Source: Pseudoalteromonas shioyasakiensis
Lineage (GTDB): Bacteria; Pseudomonadota; Gammaproteobacteria; Enterobacterales; Alteromonadaceae
Length of the DNA: 64,000 nucleotides
Direction of reading: 5' to 3'
Assembly (NCBI RefSeq): GCF_024518675.1
Contig: NZ_JANIGL010000002.1
Span: 124,001 to 188,000, forward strand
Part shown: positions 9,074 through 18,121 of the stretch, in pieces
Layout of the letters: every line of letters starts with the position of its first letter
Numbering within the stretch: the stretch's first letter is position 1
Notes under the pieces: model-generated
What the model was told of the DNA's origin: nothing
What the model saw: the letters and a program-made list of their open reading frames with translations, nothing else
Databases searched by the model: none
Translations under genes and position numbers: made by a program

Positions 9074-9150
9074 TGGCGGAGTGGACGGGACTCGAACCCG
9101 CGACCCCCGGCGTGACAGGCCGGTATTCTAACCAACTGAACTACCACTCC
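9074..9150 (-). tRNA. tRNA-Asp (GUC), copy 4
   Basis: Identical 77-base tRNA-Asp gene with anticodon GTC and encoded CCA. Confidence 0.98.
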
Positions 9151-9180
9151 AGCGCATATTTAAACTGTTATTTATCTTAT

Positions 9181-9257
9181 TGGCGGAGTGGACGGGACTC
9201 GAACCCGCGACCCCCGGCGTGACAGGCCGGTATTCTAACCAACTGAACTACCACTCC
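9181..9257 (-). tRNA. tRNA-Asp (GUC), copy 3
   Basis: Identical 77-base tRNA-Asp gene with anticodon GTC and encoded CCA. Confidence 0.98.
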
Positions 9258-9298
9258 ATAATAAGAATATGTTTTACAACCATATGTTGTGTAAGTGT

Positions 9299-9375
9299 TG
9301 GCGGAGTGGACGGGACTCGAACCCGCGACCCCCGGCGTGACAGGCCGGTATTCTAACCAACTGAACTACCACTCC
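9299..9375 (-). tRNA. tRNA-Asp (GUC), copy 2
   Basis: Identical 77-base tRNA-Asp gene with anticodon GTC and encoded CCA. Confidence 0.98.
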
Positions 9376-9402
9376 AGCATCTACTTACAAATTGTCGAAA
9401 AT

Positions 9403-9479
9403 TGGCGGAGTGGACGGGACTCGAACCCGCGACCCCCGGCGTGACAGGCCGGTATTCTAACCAACTGAACTACCACTCC
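9403..9479 (-). tRNA. tRNA-Asp (GUC), copy 1 (promoter-proximal)
   Basis: Identical 77-base tRNA-Asp gene with anticodon GTC and encoded CCA. It is the first gene downstream of the strong promoter at 9523-9551. Confidence 0.98.
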
Positions 9480-9522
9480 GCATTTTCGTTTGCTGCTTAG
9501 GTCTCCCTTTGCAGCGGCGTGA

Positions 9523-9551
9523 ATAATACGAATCAGCCCCTACTTCGTCAA
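9523..9551 (-). promoter_or_regulatory. Sigma70 promoter of the tRNA-Asp array
   Basis: On the minus strand, -35 TTGACG (9546-9551), a 17-base spacer and -10 TATTAT (9523-9528), followed by a GC-rich stretch (CACGCCGCTGC) typical of ppGpp-controlled stable-RNA promoters. The -35 element lies inside an AGCCC/GGGCT inverted repeat followed by a T-run on the plus strand, so the site could also act as a plus-strand terminator. Confidence 0.8.
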
Positions 9552-9578
9552 GGGCTTTTTTGTTTTTTTACAGGTTTT

Positions 9579-10955
9579 TTAGTCATCTGACATCGAAAGG
9601 TTTAAAATTTCACCTGATTTATCACTTTTTGAGCCATTTTTGCCGACTTCATTTTTTTCACCTTTGTCGGACTCATCTTCCACTGCTGTTTTTTTCTGCA
9701 AAAAAGGGAGGCTTATCTTAGGTAAAATAGATTTTTTCTGCACAAATACACGAATTGCCAACCAGCCTATTAATAAAACGGCTAAATTGCCACCGATGAT
9801 TAGACTAATAAACATAATAGTCGACATAGATTCTGCTTCTCTTATCGCTCTGTCGATCTCTTTTTGTTCAGCTTCTGTAATGACTGGCTCTGGTAATTCT
9901 GGTACCGCTTCAATTGGGCGTTCAATTTCAAATTTATAAGTAGGCAATGTTGCCATAAACTCTCGCTCATTGACATTAGTACCGAATACCGAGAGTTCCA
10001 CACTGTAACGGCCCCAATCATAGTTTTTAATCTGTAATTCTCGGGTTAAAGCTGTGCTGCCTTCTAGGTTAAACATTTGTTCTTCGTTGTTGGGGTAATA
10101 AATTTTCCCCTGTATTAGCACAGTTTCGGGCTTCACCACACTTGGATCCAAGGTGATAGCCAATGTGTGTTCGTGTGCATCATCTTGCGCAAGTGCAATA
10201 TCGTAACTAAATGGCGGCTCTTTTACTTCAAGTACATCCTGAACAACGGTACGCTTCAATAAAGGGGTTTCAATGTATAGCTCTGGTTGCCACTGCCCTG
10301 CGGGGAAGGCCAACTTAAATTCCCCCGTAAAAATACCGTCTTTTGGTCGTTCGTCAAAACCTCGACCATCATCTTTAAACTGTGCAACGTTATGTGTACC
10401 CGCACCAAAATTAGCATAATCACTATTGTTAGTACTTATAAAGTCAACATGCAAACTCACCACATCTTTAAATAAGCCCACGTTGATAGGCTCACCATCA
10501 TTCAAGATCTGCCCCGTGATTTTGACCGTTTCACCACGAAATAACAGTGGCGGCAAGGGCTCTACCTTTAAGTCTATATCTCCAAGAACCACAATTCTGC
10601 TATCCGGTAAAATACTGCCAACCACTTGCCATGGCCCGGCCATCGGCTCTCGGATGGTGATTAAATCGTAACTTAGCTCATCAAACCAATCGACGTTAGG
10701 CTCTTTCATCGCAGAAGTAGCATAAAGCTTACTCCCATTAGGCTGGACTAGGACGACAGCAGGCGACCCAGGCTTGCGAAAAAATAATAAGGTGATTTCA
10801 TTTACCTTATAGTCAATTCGAAATCGGTTATCTAATAGCGGGATTTCATTTTGCTCACCATCGCGTTTTAATAAGGTGATTTTATCTTCACTATTTGCGG
10901 TTAATGTAAATGGTGTTAATAACGCCACTAGCATTGCCAATAAGTATATTTTCAT
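9579..10955 (-). CDS. TIGR03503 family membrane-anchored protein
   Basis: A protein of about 458 residues that I recognise as the Alteromonadales/Vibrionales TIGR03503 family of unknown function. A signal peptide covers residues 1-20 (KIYLLAMLVALLTPFTLTA). A long beta-rich exported part follows, then a single transmembrane helix near residues 375-400 and a charged Lys/Asp/Ser-rich cytoplasmic tail. I chose the ATG at 10955 rather than an upstream codon because it gives the signal peptide and lies just after the dnaQ stop at 10964. It is likely cotranscribed with dnaQ. Confidence 0.8.
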   Translation of the reverse strand: MKIYLLAMLVALLTPFTLTANSEDKITLLKRDGEQNEIPLLDNRFRIDYKVNEITLLFFRKPGSPAVVLVQPNGSKLYATSAMKEPNVDWFDELSYDLITIREPMAGPWQVVGSILPDSRIVVLGDIDLKVEPLPPLLFRGETVKITGQILNDGEPINVGLFKDVVSLHVDFISTNNSDYANFGAGTHNVAQFKDDGRGFDERPKDGIFTGEFKLAFPAGQWQPELYIETPLLKRTVVQDVLEVKEPPFSYDIALAQDDAHEHTLAITLDPSVVKPETVLIQGKIYYPNNEEQMFNLEGSTALTRELQIKNYDWGRYSVELSVFGTNVNEREFMATLPTYKFEIERPIEAVPELPEPVITEAEQKEIDRAIREAESMSTIMFISLIIGGNLAVLLIGWLAIRVFVQKKSILPKISLPFLQKKTAVEDESDKGEKNEVGKNGSKSDKSGEILNLSMSDD

Positions 10956-10963
10956 TGTGGGCC

Positions 10964-11677
10964 TTATTCGGCGCGCCATAAGCATTGGCCGCCAGCATCT
11001 TGAACGATATCTAATCTTGCTTCGTGCGCTAACTGTTCGTCATCTAACGCTTTTAGTACCATCAAAGGAGCACGGTTTGCATCTAAACGACGAATTTCTT
11101 TTTGTTGTTGCTCATTACCCTGATCTTTATTTTGATTCAGGTTAAGCTTCACTTGGCCACCAGTCATGGCTAAGTAAACGTCTGCAAGTATCTCAGAATC
11201 CAGTAATGCGCCGTGTAACGTCCGCTTAGTGTTATCTACATCATAACGACGGCAAAGCGCATCAAGATTATTCTTTTGACCAGGATGCAAGTCACGCGCC
11301 ATTTTAAGTGTGTCGAGAACTTGGCAGTATTCATGGGTGTTAGGATAACCTTGATTAAGCATAGCAAATTCATTATCCATATGGCCGACGTCAAACGGCG
11401 CGTTATGAATAACGAGCTCTGCGCCTTTGATATAATCAAAAAACTCCTGTGCAATTTGATGATATAACGGTTTATCACGTAAAAACTCATTGGTAATACC
11501 GTGAACATCAATTGCTTCTTCTTCAATGCTGCGCTGCGGATTGATATAAACGTGAAAGTTATTACCGGTTAACCTGCGGTTTATTAATTCCACACACCCG
11601 ATTTCAATAATTCGGTGCCCTTGTTTTGGGTCGATGCCGGTGGTTTCTGTATCTAAAACTATTTGTCTACGCTGCAT
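10964..11677 (-). CDS. dnaQ: DNA polymerase III epsilon subunit (proofreading exonuclease)
   Basis: The 3'-5' exonuclease of the replicase, 237 residues from the chosen start. It is a DEDD nuclease: ExoI motif VLDTETTGID (Asp and Glu near residues 9 and 11), ExoII around HNAPFDVGHMD and ExoIII near HGALLDSEILADVY. The C-terminal part should bind the alpha subunit. The start at 11677 (MQRRQIVLDTETTG) matches the family N-terminus; the frame continues upstream without homology. The gene is divergent from rnhA, the same arrangement as in E. coli. Confidence 0.95.
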   Translation of the reverse strand: MQRRQIVLDTETTGIDPKQGHRIIEIGCVELINRRLTGNNFHVYINPQRSIEEEAIDVHGITNEFLRDKPLYHQIAQEFFDYIKGAELVIHNAPFDVGHMDNEFAMLNQGYPNTHEYCQVLDTLKMARDLHPGQKNNLDALCRRYDVDNTKRTLHGALLDSEILADVYLAMTGGQVKLNLNQNKDQGNEQQQKEIRRLDANRAPLMVLKALDDEQLAHEARLDIVQDAGGQCLWRAE

Positions 11678-11745
11678 ATCGAACTTAGCCTGATTCTGGT
11701 ATCTTTCTATAATCACTTTATTGTACATAATATCAAGGTAAAACA

Positions 11746-12213
11746 GTGCAAAAAACCGTAGAGATTTACACCGATGGCTCATGTTTAGGTAATCCAGGCC
11801 CCGGCGGATATGGTATTTTCATGCTTTATAACGGCCATGAAAAAGAAATGAGCCAAGGTTATACCCTCACCACAAACAATCGCATGGAGATGTTGGCCGC
11901 CATTGTCGCGCTTGAAAGTCTTAATCGCCCTTGTGAAATAAACCTCACCACAGATAGCCAGTATGTAAAGCAAGGCATTGAATCTTGGGTTGCTAATTGG
12001 AAAAAGCGTGGCTGGAAAACAGCTGCCAAAAAGCCGGTAAAAAATGTCGATTTATGGCAACGCCTTGATGAAGCCTGTAATAGACACACAATTACTTGGA
12101 AATGGGTCAAGGGTCACAGTGGCAATAAATACAACGAGATAGTTGACGATCTTGCCCGTGAAGCCGCTGGCAGTAATGACTTATTGATTGATGAAGGCTA
12201 CAAACCTGAGTAA
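11746..12213 (+). CDS. rnhA: Ribonuclease HI
   Basis: Cleaves RNA in RNA-DNA hybrids. The protein has 155 residues, as in E. coli RnhA. The four acidic catalytic residues lie in [22 protein letters not shown] and IVDDLAR. It starts with GTG at 11746, supported by AAGG eight bases upstream; no ATG lies at the N-terminus. The promoter region is shared with divergent dnaQ. Confidence 0.97.
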   Translation: MQKTVEIYTDGSCLGNPGPGGYGIFMLYNGHEKEMSQGYTLTTNNRMEMLAAIVALESLNRPCEINLTTDSQYVKQGIESWVANWKKRGWKTAAKKPVKNVDLWQRLDEACNRHTITWKWVKGHSGNKYNEIVDDLAREAAGSNDLLIDEGYKPE

Positions 12214-12253
12214 TCAACTTATTTAGTTCAGCACAAACTATTTTACAATTAAG

Positions 12254-12286
12254 TTATATGATATAAGATTTAGATATATCATATAA
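12254..12286. promoter_or_regulatory. Perfect 11-bp inverted repeat before the MBL gene
   Basis: TTATATGATAT (12254-12264) and its exact complement ATATCATATAA (12276-12286) are separated by 11 bases and end 13 bases before the ATG. The AT-rich dyad with -10-like sequence inside looks like an operator for a dimeric repressor, possibly of the ArsR/BigR type known to control this MBL family. The regulator assignment is inference. Confidence 0.6.
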
Positions 12287-12298
12287 TGGAGTTGTAAA

Positions 12299-13153
12299 AT
12301 GTCAGTGTCGGTTACGTCTTTTTTCCATCAGCAAAGCGCTACGTTTTGTTACTTAGTCTGTTGTTTAAATACTGGTAGCGCTATTATTATTGATCCTCCC
12401 GCTGATTTTGACGCACCCAGCGGAACACTGAGTTTTACAACCGCAAATAAAATCATTGATTATATACACGCTAATAAACTCAAACTGGAGTGGCTACTAG
12501 AGACTCACGCCCATGCAGATCACATTACAGCAGCCAGTTACATCAAACATAAACTCGGCTCAACTCATCCATGTAAGCTCGGCACAGGTGCCGGTATTAC
12601 GCAAGTACAAGACTACTTTAGCCAACTATATCAAATCGACATGCCTTGCGATGGTAGTCCTTTTGATGAATTGTTTAACGACAACAGTCACTATCCGTTC
12701 GGGGAGTGTCAGTTTGGTGTATTAACAACACCTGGGCATACACCCGATAGCGTGTGTTATTTAATTGATGACAATGTTTTCGTCGGCGATACCTTTTTTA
12801 TGCCTGACAGTGGCACTGCCCGCTGCGACTTCCCCGGCGGTAGTGCGAAAAAATTGTATGAGTCATTACAGAAAATTTTATCTTTGCCAGAGTATACAAT
12901 TATGTGGATGTGCCATGATTATCAACCGAATGGCCGTAAACTTGCCAATAAAACAACGGTTGCAGAGCAACGTTTGACGAATGTGCATTTGCAAAGCTCA
13001 AAGCAAGCATATATTGAAACCAGAGAGAGCCGCGATGCAACGCTCAGCGCACCTAAGCTATTACACCCAGCAATACAAATGAATATACGTGCAGGAGCGT
13101 TACCGAAAGAACTCACACCTCAATTAACTATTCCGTTGACGGTGCTGCTTTGA
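12299..13153 (+). CDS. MBL-fold hydrolase, Blh/persulfide dioxygenase-like
   Basis: A 284-residue metallo-beta-lactamase-fold protein. The metal site is H70-x-H72-x-D74-H75 (THAHADH), with further ligands in TTPGHTPDS, VGDTFF and MCHDYQP. The overall pattern resembles the Blh/ETHE1-like sulfur dioxygenases more than GloB; the substrate would be glutathione persulfide and the role sulfide detoxification. It sits between rnhA and the yafS-like gene, where E. coli has no such gene, and carries its own operator-like dyad. It overlaps the convergent methyltransferase gene by 30 bases. The family call is good; the exact substrate is inferred. Confidence 0.8.
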   Translation: MSVSVTSFFHQQSATFCYLVCCLNTGSAIIIDPPADFDAPSGTLSFTTANKIIDYIHANKLKLEWLLETHAHADHITAASYIKHKLGSTHPCKLGTGAGITQVQDYFSQLYQIDMPCDGSPFDELFNDNSHYPFGECQFGVLTTPGHTPDSVCYLIDDNVFVGDTFFMPDSGTARCDFPGGSAKKLYESLQKILSLPEYTIMWMCHDYQPNGRKLANKTTVAEQRLTNVHLQSSKQAYIETRESRDATLSAPKLLHPAIQMNIRAGALPKELTPQLTIPLTVLL

Positions 13154-13882
13154 CGTTTGTCGCAGCCCAGCGCCTTTAACCGGCGCAAACTGTGGCCTTG
13201 CATGCCACTTTGGTTTAATAGGCGTTAAAGGTGCAACGCGTTTACGTGCCACCAGCATATAAACACTGCCCATAGGTTTTAAATATTGCTTGGCAAAACG
13301 TCGCCATGGTGCAAAGCGTGACAGCCTATTACCTCGCGCTAAAGAAGAATAAATAAACCGCTCATCGCTAACAATCTCAAAACCCAGTAAATTAAGCCAA
13401 TCTTTTACTCGCGCAGGGGTGAAAAAACGCCCTGTCCATGGCAGCTTTTGGCCACTAAATGGCAGTAATTGAGCCAAGCCACATAAACTAAACGGATTAA
13501 ACCCGGTTATCACAATATAACCACCGGGGATCAATGTACGGTGCGCTTCTCGAAGAATATGGTGGGGATCTGAATGATATTCTAGACAGTGGCTTAAAAT
13601 ACATGCATCAACGCTGTGCTCATAAAATGGTAGTTCATCTATATCTGCAACAACCCCGGTAAACGGGCCTGACTCGGCCACACAGACTTGATGTTTAATT
13701 GTGCTTGCAGTGGTGTTAAGCTCGCCACTGAGGTTTCCCAGTTTAAGCATATGATAGCCAAACATTCGGGGCAGCCATTTCGCCATTTTTCGCTCAATAT
13801 CACAACGTAAGTAGTCGCCATGAGGAAACTCATGCCACGACAGTGGTTTGGGTCCTTCTTGAAAACTAAGGGCTGGTTTCAT
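13124..13882 (-). CDS. SAM-dependent methyltransferase, YafS-like
   Basis: A 252-residue class I methyltransferase. The Methyltransf_11 core is visible: VCVAESGPFTGVVADIDELPF (AdoMet acidic region), ACILSHCLEYHSDPHHILREAHR and LIPGGYIVITGFNP. The C-terminal 60 residues are basic. Its position between rnhA and gloB matches yafS of E. coli, whose substrate is unknown. It is divergent from gloB, with 51 bases between the starts. Confidence 0.85.
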   Translation of the reverse strand: MKPALSFQEGPKPLSWHEFPHGDYLRCDIERKMAKWLPRMFGYHMLKLGNLSGELNTTASTIKHQVCVAESGPFTGVVADIDELPFYEHSVDACILSHCLEYHSDPHHILREAHRTLIPGGYIVITGFNPFSLCGLAQLLPFSGQKLPWTGRFFTPARVKDWLNLLGFEIVSDERFIYSSLARGNRLSRFAPWRRFAKQYLKPMGSVYMLVARKRVAPLTPIKPKWHARPQFAPVKGAGLRQTSKQHRQRNS

Positions 13883-13933
13883 CTGCTGAGCTCGTTATAC
13901 TATTAATATCGTCACTTTATAGAGCAATGTAAC

Positions 13934-14719
13934 ATGGTGCAAGTCAAAGCAATTAACGCCTTTTCTGATAACTACATTTGGTGCATCACCGATGAGCAAA
14001 GCCAACAGGCATGGGTTGTTGATCCCGGGCAAGCTGAGCCTGTGTTAACACATTTAAAAAATGCAGGCTTAACACTTGCGGGTATATTAATCACCCACCA
14101 TCATTATGATCACACCGACGGCGTAGCCACTTTATGCAAAGCGTTCTCGGGGATTGATGTATATGGCCCCAACGACAGTCCATTTAAAGGGATCACAAAG
14201 CCACTGAAAGAAAGTGATATCGTCACCGTGTTTGATACTCAATTCAGGATAATTACGACCCCTGGACACACATTAGACCACATCTGTTATATACACCCTG
14301 CCCTTGCATTTACCGGTGACACATTATTTAGCGGTGGTTGTGGTCGCTTATTCGAAGGCAGCGCAGAGCAAATGCAGCACTCTTTTGATAAATTAAAACA
14401 GCTACCTGACACATGTAAAATATATTGTACTCATGAATACACACAAGCAAATTTAGCATTTGCTCTCGCTGTAGAGCCTACTAACAGCGATTTAATTGAG
14501 CATGCACAATGGGTAGATGCGAAACGCAAAAATGATGAAATTACCTTACCTAGCACTATCGCTTTAGAGCAGAAAATAAACCCTTTCATGCGCAGTGATA
14601 TTTCGGGTATTAGTCAAAACATTCCCACTGAATATCAATATAAAGCAAAAAATATATTACAAAATAATGAACCTTGGCAAAACTTTGCAGGTCTTAGAGC
14701 CTGGAAAGACCACTTCTAA
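13934..14719 (+). CDS. gloB: Hydroxyacylglutathione hydrolase (glyoxalase II)
   Basis: Hydrolyses S-lactoylglutathione to lactate and glutathione in methylglyoxal detoxification. The protein has 261 residues. The binuclear metal site H55-x-H57-x-D59-H60 (HHHYDH) is present, with further ligands in TTPGHTLDH, FTGDTLFSGGCGRLFEG and YCTHEYT. The C-terminal substrate-binding part ends normally. Its pathway partner gloA is at 39019 in the same window. mltD follows 137 bases downstream. Confidence 0.96.
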   Translation: MVQVKAINAFSDNYIWCITDEQSQQAWVVDPGQAEPVLTHLKNAGLTLAGILITHHHYDHTDGVATLCKAFSGIDVYGPNDSPFKGITKPLKESDIVTVFDTQFRIITTPGHTLDHICYIHPALAFTGDTLFSGGCGRLFEGSAEQMQHSFDKLKQLPDTCKIYCTHEYTQANLAFALAVEPTNSDLIEHAQWVDAKRKNDEITLPSTIALEQKINPFMRSDISGISQNIPTEYQYKAKNILQNNEPWQNFAGLRAWKDHF

Positions 14720-14856
14720 AATTATTACCCTATGATAATCAAATTATTACAGGGTTATAATTGCCACTGTTGCAGTTTTTAGATGGTCATAAAGTGGCAA
14801 TGTTGGCTCATAACGGGTAGTATTCGCCGAGTTTTTTACCTGATGTATTGGTATTT

Positions 14857-16452
14857 ATGAAAAGATCTCCCCTCGTTTTAAGCTTGGCGTTGGTGCTAAG
14901 TGGTTGTCAAACTTTGACTTCAACACAATCTGATGACACTAATGAACAGTTAGTTGTCAATCAATCGGCACAACAATTAGAAGGCGCAAGCCCTAGCGAT
15001 ATCAACAATGCATTAATGATCAATGCACAATACCTACAGGTAAATGAGTTAGATGACGCTCCCCCTATTTTTGACGATGTATGGGAGCGAGTTCGTTACC
15101 AGTTATCAATTGAAGTACCGCAAAACCGCCAAGTAGTGACTGAGCGTAATTATTATGCTCGTCACCAAGCTTACTTAGATCGCGTATCAAAACGCGCTGA
15201 GCCTTATTTGCATTTTATTGTAGAAGAAATTGAAAAGCGGGAAATGCCTATTGAGATTGCATTATTACCCATTGTTGAAAGTGCATTTGACCCATTTGGT
15301 TACTCACATCGCAGCGCCTCGGGCATTTGGCAGTTTATGCCACAAACCGGTGAGCGTTTTGATTTAAAGCAAAACTGGTGGTATGACGGTCGTCGCGATA
15401 TTGTGCAGTCAACACGTGCAGCCCTTGATTACCTGTCATATTTACATAAAACCCTTGAAGGTGATTGGTTAAACGCCATAGCTGCCTATAATTCAGGTGA
15501 AGGACGTTTACTACGTGCAATTAAAAAGAATCGTAAAAAGCAATTACCCACAGATTTTTGGTCTCTTGATTTACCCAAAGAAACCACAGCTTATGTACCA
15601 CGCTTATTAGCACTTTCTGATTTATTAAAACGCCAAGAAGAGTTTGGTCTTAAGTGGAATCCAATCATCAACGCACAAGTTGTAGAAACCGTTGATGTAG
15701 GCTCACAAATCGATTTAGCACTGGCTGCTGATATGGCACAAATTAGCCTCACTGAACTGTACCGTTTAAATCCAGGCTTTAATCGTTGGGCAACCGATCC
15801 CAATGGACCTCACTTTTTATTGATCCCATCAGATAAAGTTGAAAATTTTCAACAGCAATTAGCAAAAACTGAAATTAAAGATCGCTTGCGTTGGCAGCAA
15901 TACAAAGTTGCCAGTGGCGACAGTTTATCAGTAATTGCGAAAAAGTTTTCTACTAGCACCAGTGCGATTAAATCACTCAATAAATTACAATCAAACACCA
16001 TTCGTGTTGGCCAACAGTTACTCGTTCCTCTCTCCGATGGTGCAATTAATAGTGAGCATTTACCTAAGCAAGTTCGCATGGCTGCGAATAAACAGAGCCA
16101 AAAGAAACTATCGCATACTGTTAAAAGTGGCGATACGCTATGGGATATCAGCCGAGAATACGATGTCACCATCAATGAACTGGCTAAATGGAATAAGTTA
16201 AAGAAGAACAGCGTTTTACGTTTGGATCAAAAGCTCACAGTTTATAAATCAAGTAGCAACACGCAAACAGCCCTAGTCAGCACCAACCGAACAATCACCT
16301 ATAAAGTTCGTCGCGGTGACTCACTCGCTCGCATCGCCTCTAAGTTTAACTTATCGGTGAACGATATTATTAAGTGGAATAATCTAGCTGGGCAAAAGTA
16401 TTTACAACCAGGGCAGAAGCTGAAACTTAAAGTCGATGTAAAAAGTACTTAG
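14857..16452 (+). CDS. mltD: Membrane-bound lytic murein transglycosylase D
   Basis: A lipoprotein of 531 residues that cleaves peptidoglycan with formation of 1,6-anhydro ends. The signal ends in lipobox LSGC. The SLT domain spans about residues 110-260 with the probable catalytic Glu141 in PIVESAFDP, followed by SASGIWQFMP and YNSGEG. Three LysM peptidoglycan-binding repeats follow, near residues 349-392, 420-463 and 482-527. I start at ATG 14857 because the extra upstream TTG adds only three residues ahead of the signal peptide. Confidence 0.95.
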   Translation: MKRSPLVLSLALVLSGCQTLTSTQSDDTNEQLVVNQSAQQLEGASPSDINNALMINAQYLQVNELDDAPPIFDDVWERVRYQLSIEVPQNRQVVTERNYYARHQAYLDRVSKRAEPYLHFIVEEIEKREMPIEIALLPIVESAFDPFGYSHRSASGIWQFMPQTGERFDLKQNWWYDGRRDIVQSTRAALDYLSYLHKTLEGDWLNAIAAYNSGEGRLLRAIKKNRKKQLPTDFWSLDLPKETTAYVPRLLALSDLLKRQEEFGLKWNPIINAQVVETVDVGSQIDLALAADMAQISLTELYRLNPGFNRWATDPNGPHFLLIPSDKVENFQQQLAKTEIKDRLRWQQYKVASGDSLSVIAKKFSTSTSAIKSLNKLQSNTIRVGQQLLVPLSDGAINSEHLPKQVRMAANKQSQKKLSHTVKSGDTLWDISREYDVTINELAKWNKLKKNSVLRLDQKLTVYKSSSNTQTALVSTNRTITYKVRRGDSLARIASKFNLSVNDIIKWNNLAGQKYLQPGQKLKLKVDVKST

Positions 16453-16470
16453 CACTATATAATCAACAAG

Positions 16471-16495
16471 AAAAGCGCTCATGCGCGCTTTTTTA
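16471..16495 (+). terminator. Intrinsic terminator after mltD
   Basis: The GC-rich stem AAAGCGC / GCGCGCTTT with the short loop TCAT is followed by six T. It lies between convergent mltD and yqcA. Confidence 0.85.
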
Positions 16496-16942
16496 CTAAG
16501 TTAATTTTGTCAGCCACTGTTTTAACCAAGGCTCTGTCACAGGCCAAGGTTCAAAGTCTTCACAAGCGTCTATTTCTAGACGATGGCCAATTGGCTTTGC
16601 TTGTAAATCACGAAACAGTTCATCAAAGCTACGCCCTGCACCACAAAAAGTGTCGCCATAACTTCTGTCACCCATAGCAACAATGCCGTATGGTTTGCCA
16701 GTTAACATTGGAAATTGAGTATTAAGCTGATCATAAAGCGGGGCTAAATTATCTGGGATCTCACCTTGCCCTGTGGTTGAGGTAATCACCAATATATGAC
16801 TCGCTGATTTTACCTCTTCAATCGTTGGCACATTAATCAACTTTGCTTGGTGCTCTGATTGTTCAATTAACCCTATGACTTCATCACTTAAACGCTCAGC
16901 GCCGCCATACACACTGCCTACAAATATACTAATAATTGCCAT
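16496..16942 (-). CDS. yqcA: Flavodoxin-like protein YqcA
   Basis: A 148-residue FMN-binding flavodoxin-fold protein. The phosphate loop region is FVGSVYGGAE, and ITSTTGQGEIPDN and AMGDRSYGDTFCGAG are the flavin-contacting loops. It probably carries electrons; the partner is unknown. The ATG at 16942 overlaps the truC stop as TAATG, which fixes the start. yqcC-truC-yqcA is the same trio as in E. coli. Confidence 0.9.
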   Translation of the reverse strand: MAIISIFVGSVYGGAERLSDEVIGLIEQSEHQAKLINVPTIEEVKSASHILVITSTTGQGEIPDNLAPLYDQLNTQFPMLTGKPYGIVAMGDRSYGDTFCGAGRSFDELFRDLQAKPIGHRLEIDACEDFEPWPVTEPWLKQWLTKLT

Positions 16943-17706
16943 TAATAATCCTTTTCTAGGTTTGGCCAACCGAGTTGCTGGCAAATACTCAGCATTTCGT
17001 CACCCAGAGGCGCTTTAATTTTTATATCTTGCTTGGTGTAAGGGTGCACAAAGTTAAGCTCGGTTGCAAATAACATTAACCGGCGCAGTGAAAAATGCTG
17101 CCGAAAAAACTGATTATGCTGATTATCCCCATGATTAACATCACCGATGATAGGTAATGATAAATGCTTTAAATGCCGGCGGATCTGATGCTTTCGCCCA
17201 GTCTTTGGCAAACATTCCACTAATGAGTAACGCACTGTGGGGTATTTACCGATTGGAATTGGCAAAGCAGCTTGGTATAAACAATTAAACTGTGTTTGTG
17301 CCTCTTGAGCTGCCTTGTTTTGGTCAGCAAATTTGTCGGCTATTTTATCTAGCTCTTCTTTGAGCGGTTTGTCTAAAAATACCGCTTCGGGAGCAAAACC
17401 ACGCACTAAAGCCAAATAACGTTTAGTTATTTGGTTATCAATAAATAATTGATTGATATCACGCGCAGCTTCTGAGCTAAGCGCAAATAATAATACGCCT
17501 GAGGTTGGCCTATCTAATCTATGTACAGGAAAAACATGTTGGCCAATCTGATCGCGCAGCATTTGCATAGCAAATTGTGTTTCGTGTTTATCTAAAAAAG
17601 AGCGGTGAACGAGCAGCCCTGAGGGTTTATTAATCGCAATGTAATTTTCATCACGGTATAAAATTTCTAATTCACCAAACTCAATTGGTTCAGGGCGTTC
17701 ACTCAT
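16942..17706 (-). CDS. truC: tRNA pseudouridine(65) synthase TruC
   Basis: An RluA-family pseudouridine synthase of 254 residues that modifies U65 of some tRNAs. The catalytic Asp lies in HRLDRPTSGVLLFA. Other family motifs are INKPSGLLVH and the KTGRKHQIRRHLKHL strand. I start at ATG 17706, which overlaps the yqcC stop (ATGAGTGA), in preference to a TTG four codons upstream. It is translationally coupled at both ends. Confidence 0.94.
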   Translation of the reverse strand: MSERPEPIEFGELEILYRDENYIAINKPSGLLVHRSFLDKHETQFAMQMLRDQIGQHVFPVHRLDRPTSGVLLFALSSEAARDINQLFIDNQITKRYLALVRGFAPEAVFLDKPLKEELDKIADKFADQNKAAQEAQTQFNCLYQAALPIPIGKYPTVRYSLVECLPKTGRKHQIRRHLKHLSLPIIGDVNHGDNQHNQFFRQHFSLRRLMLFATELNFVHPYTKQDIKIKAPLGDEMLSICQQLGWPNLEKDY

Positions 17707-18025
17707 TCGGGCTTCCAAAAACAGTATCTAATTTTTTTAGTAATGCAGTCACTTCTGTGCCACCGGATTTATTAGCGAGCATAAGCTCCGCCATGGGTGC
17801 AATAGCAAAATTACTCGGGAGTGGCAGCTGCTTGGCAACAAGGACACGCATTTTTTCAATAAACACAAATTGCAGCCATTGCTCAAACGCCATCGTGTCA
17901 TGGCAAAAAGGTAGCTTAGAGTGAAATGCTTGCACATCAAGTGGCTCACTTTGCCAAAGCTGATACTGCTTCAATAATGATTCAAGCTGTCTCAAATAGT
18001 CTTGAATTAATAAATTCATTGTCAC
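17699..18025 (-). CDS. yqcC: YqcC family protein (DUF446)
   Basis: A 108-residue helical protein of the YqcC/DUF446 family. Recognisable parts are WQSEPLDVQAF, KLPFCHDTMAFEQWLQFVFIEKM and LPLPSNFAIAPMAE. Function is unknown; it is conserved immediately upstream of truC in gammaproteobacteria, suggesting a link to tRNA modification or simple coupling. It is first in the three-gene operon. Confidence 0.88.
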   Translation of the reverse strand: MTMNLLIQDYLRQLESLLKQYQLWQSEPLDVQAFHSKLPFCHDTMAFEQWLQFVFIEKMRVLVAKQLPLPSNFAIAPMAELMLANKSGGTEVTALLKKLDTVFGSPNE

Positions 18026-18121
18026 CTCTTCACTTATAATCCCTTATTATACCCTGTTCCCTCAAAAGCAGCTATGGCGTATAATTTCTGCCATATTGCA
18101 GTATAAAATTTTGAGACCATT

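Noticed and set aside
8845..9147. Overlapping frames on both strands inside the tRNA-Asp array, encoding repeated AEWTGLEPATPGVTGR-like peptides
   Set aside because: These are translations of the identical tRNA genes, a well-known false-positive class.
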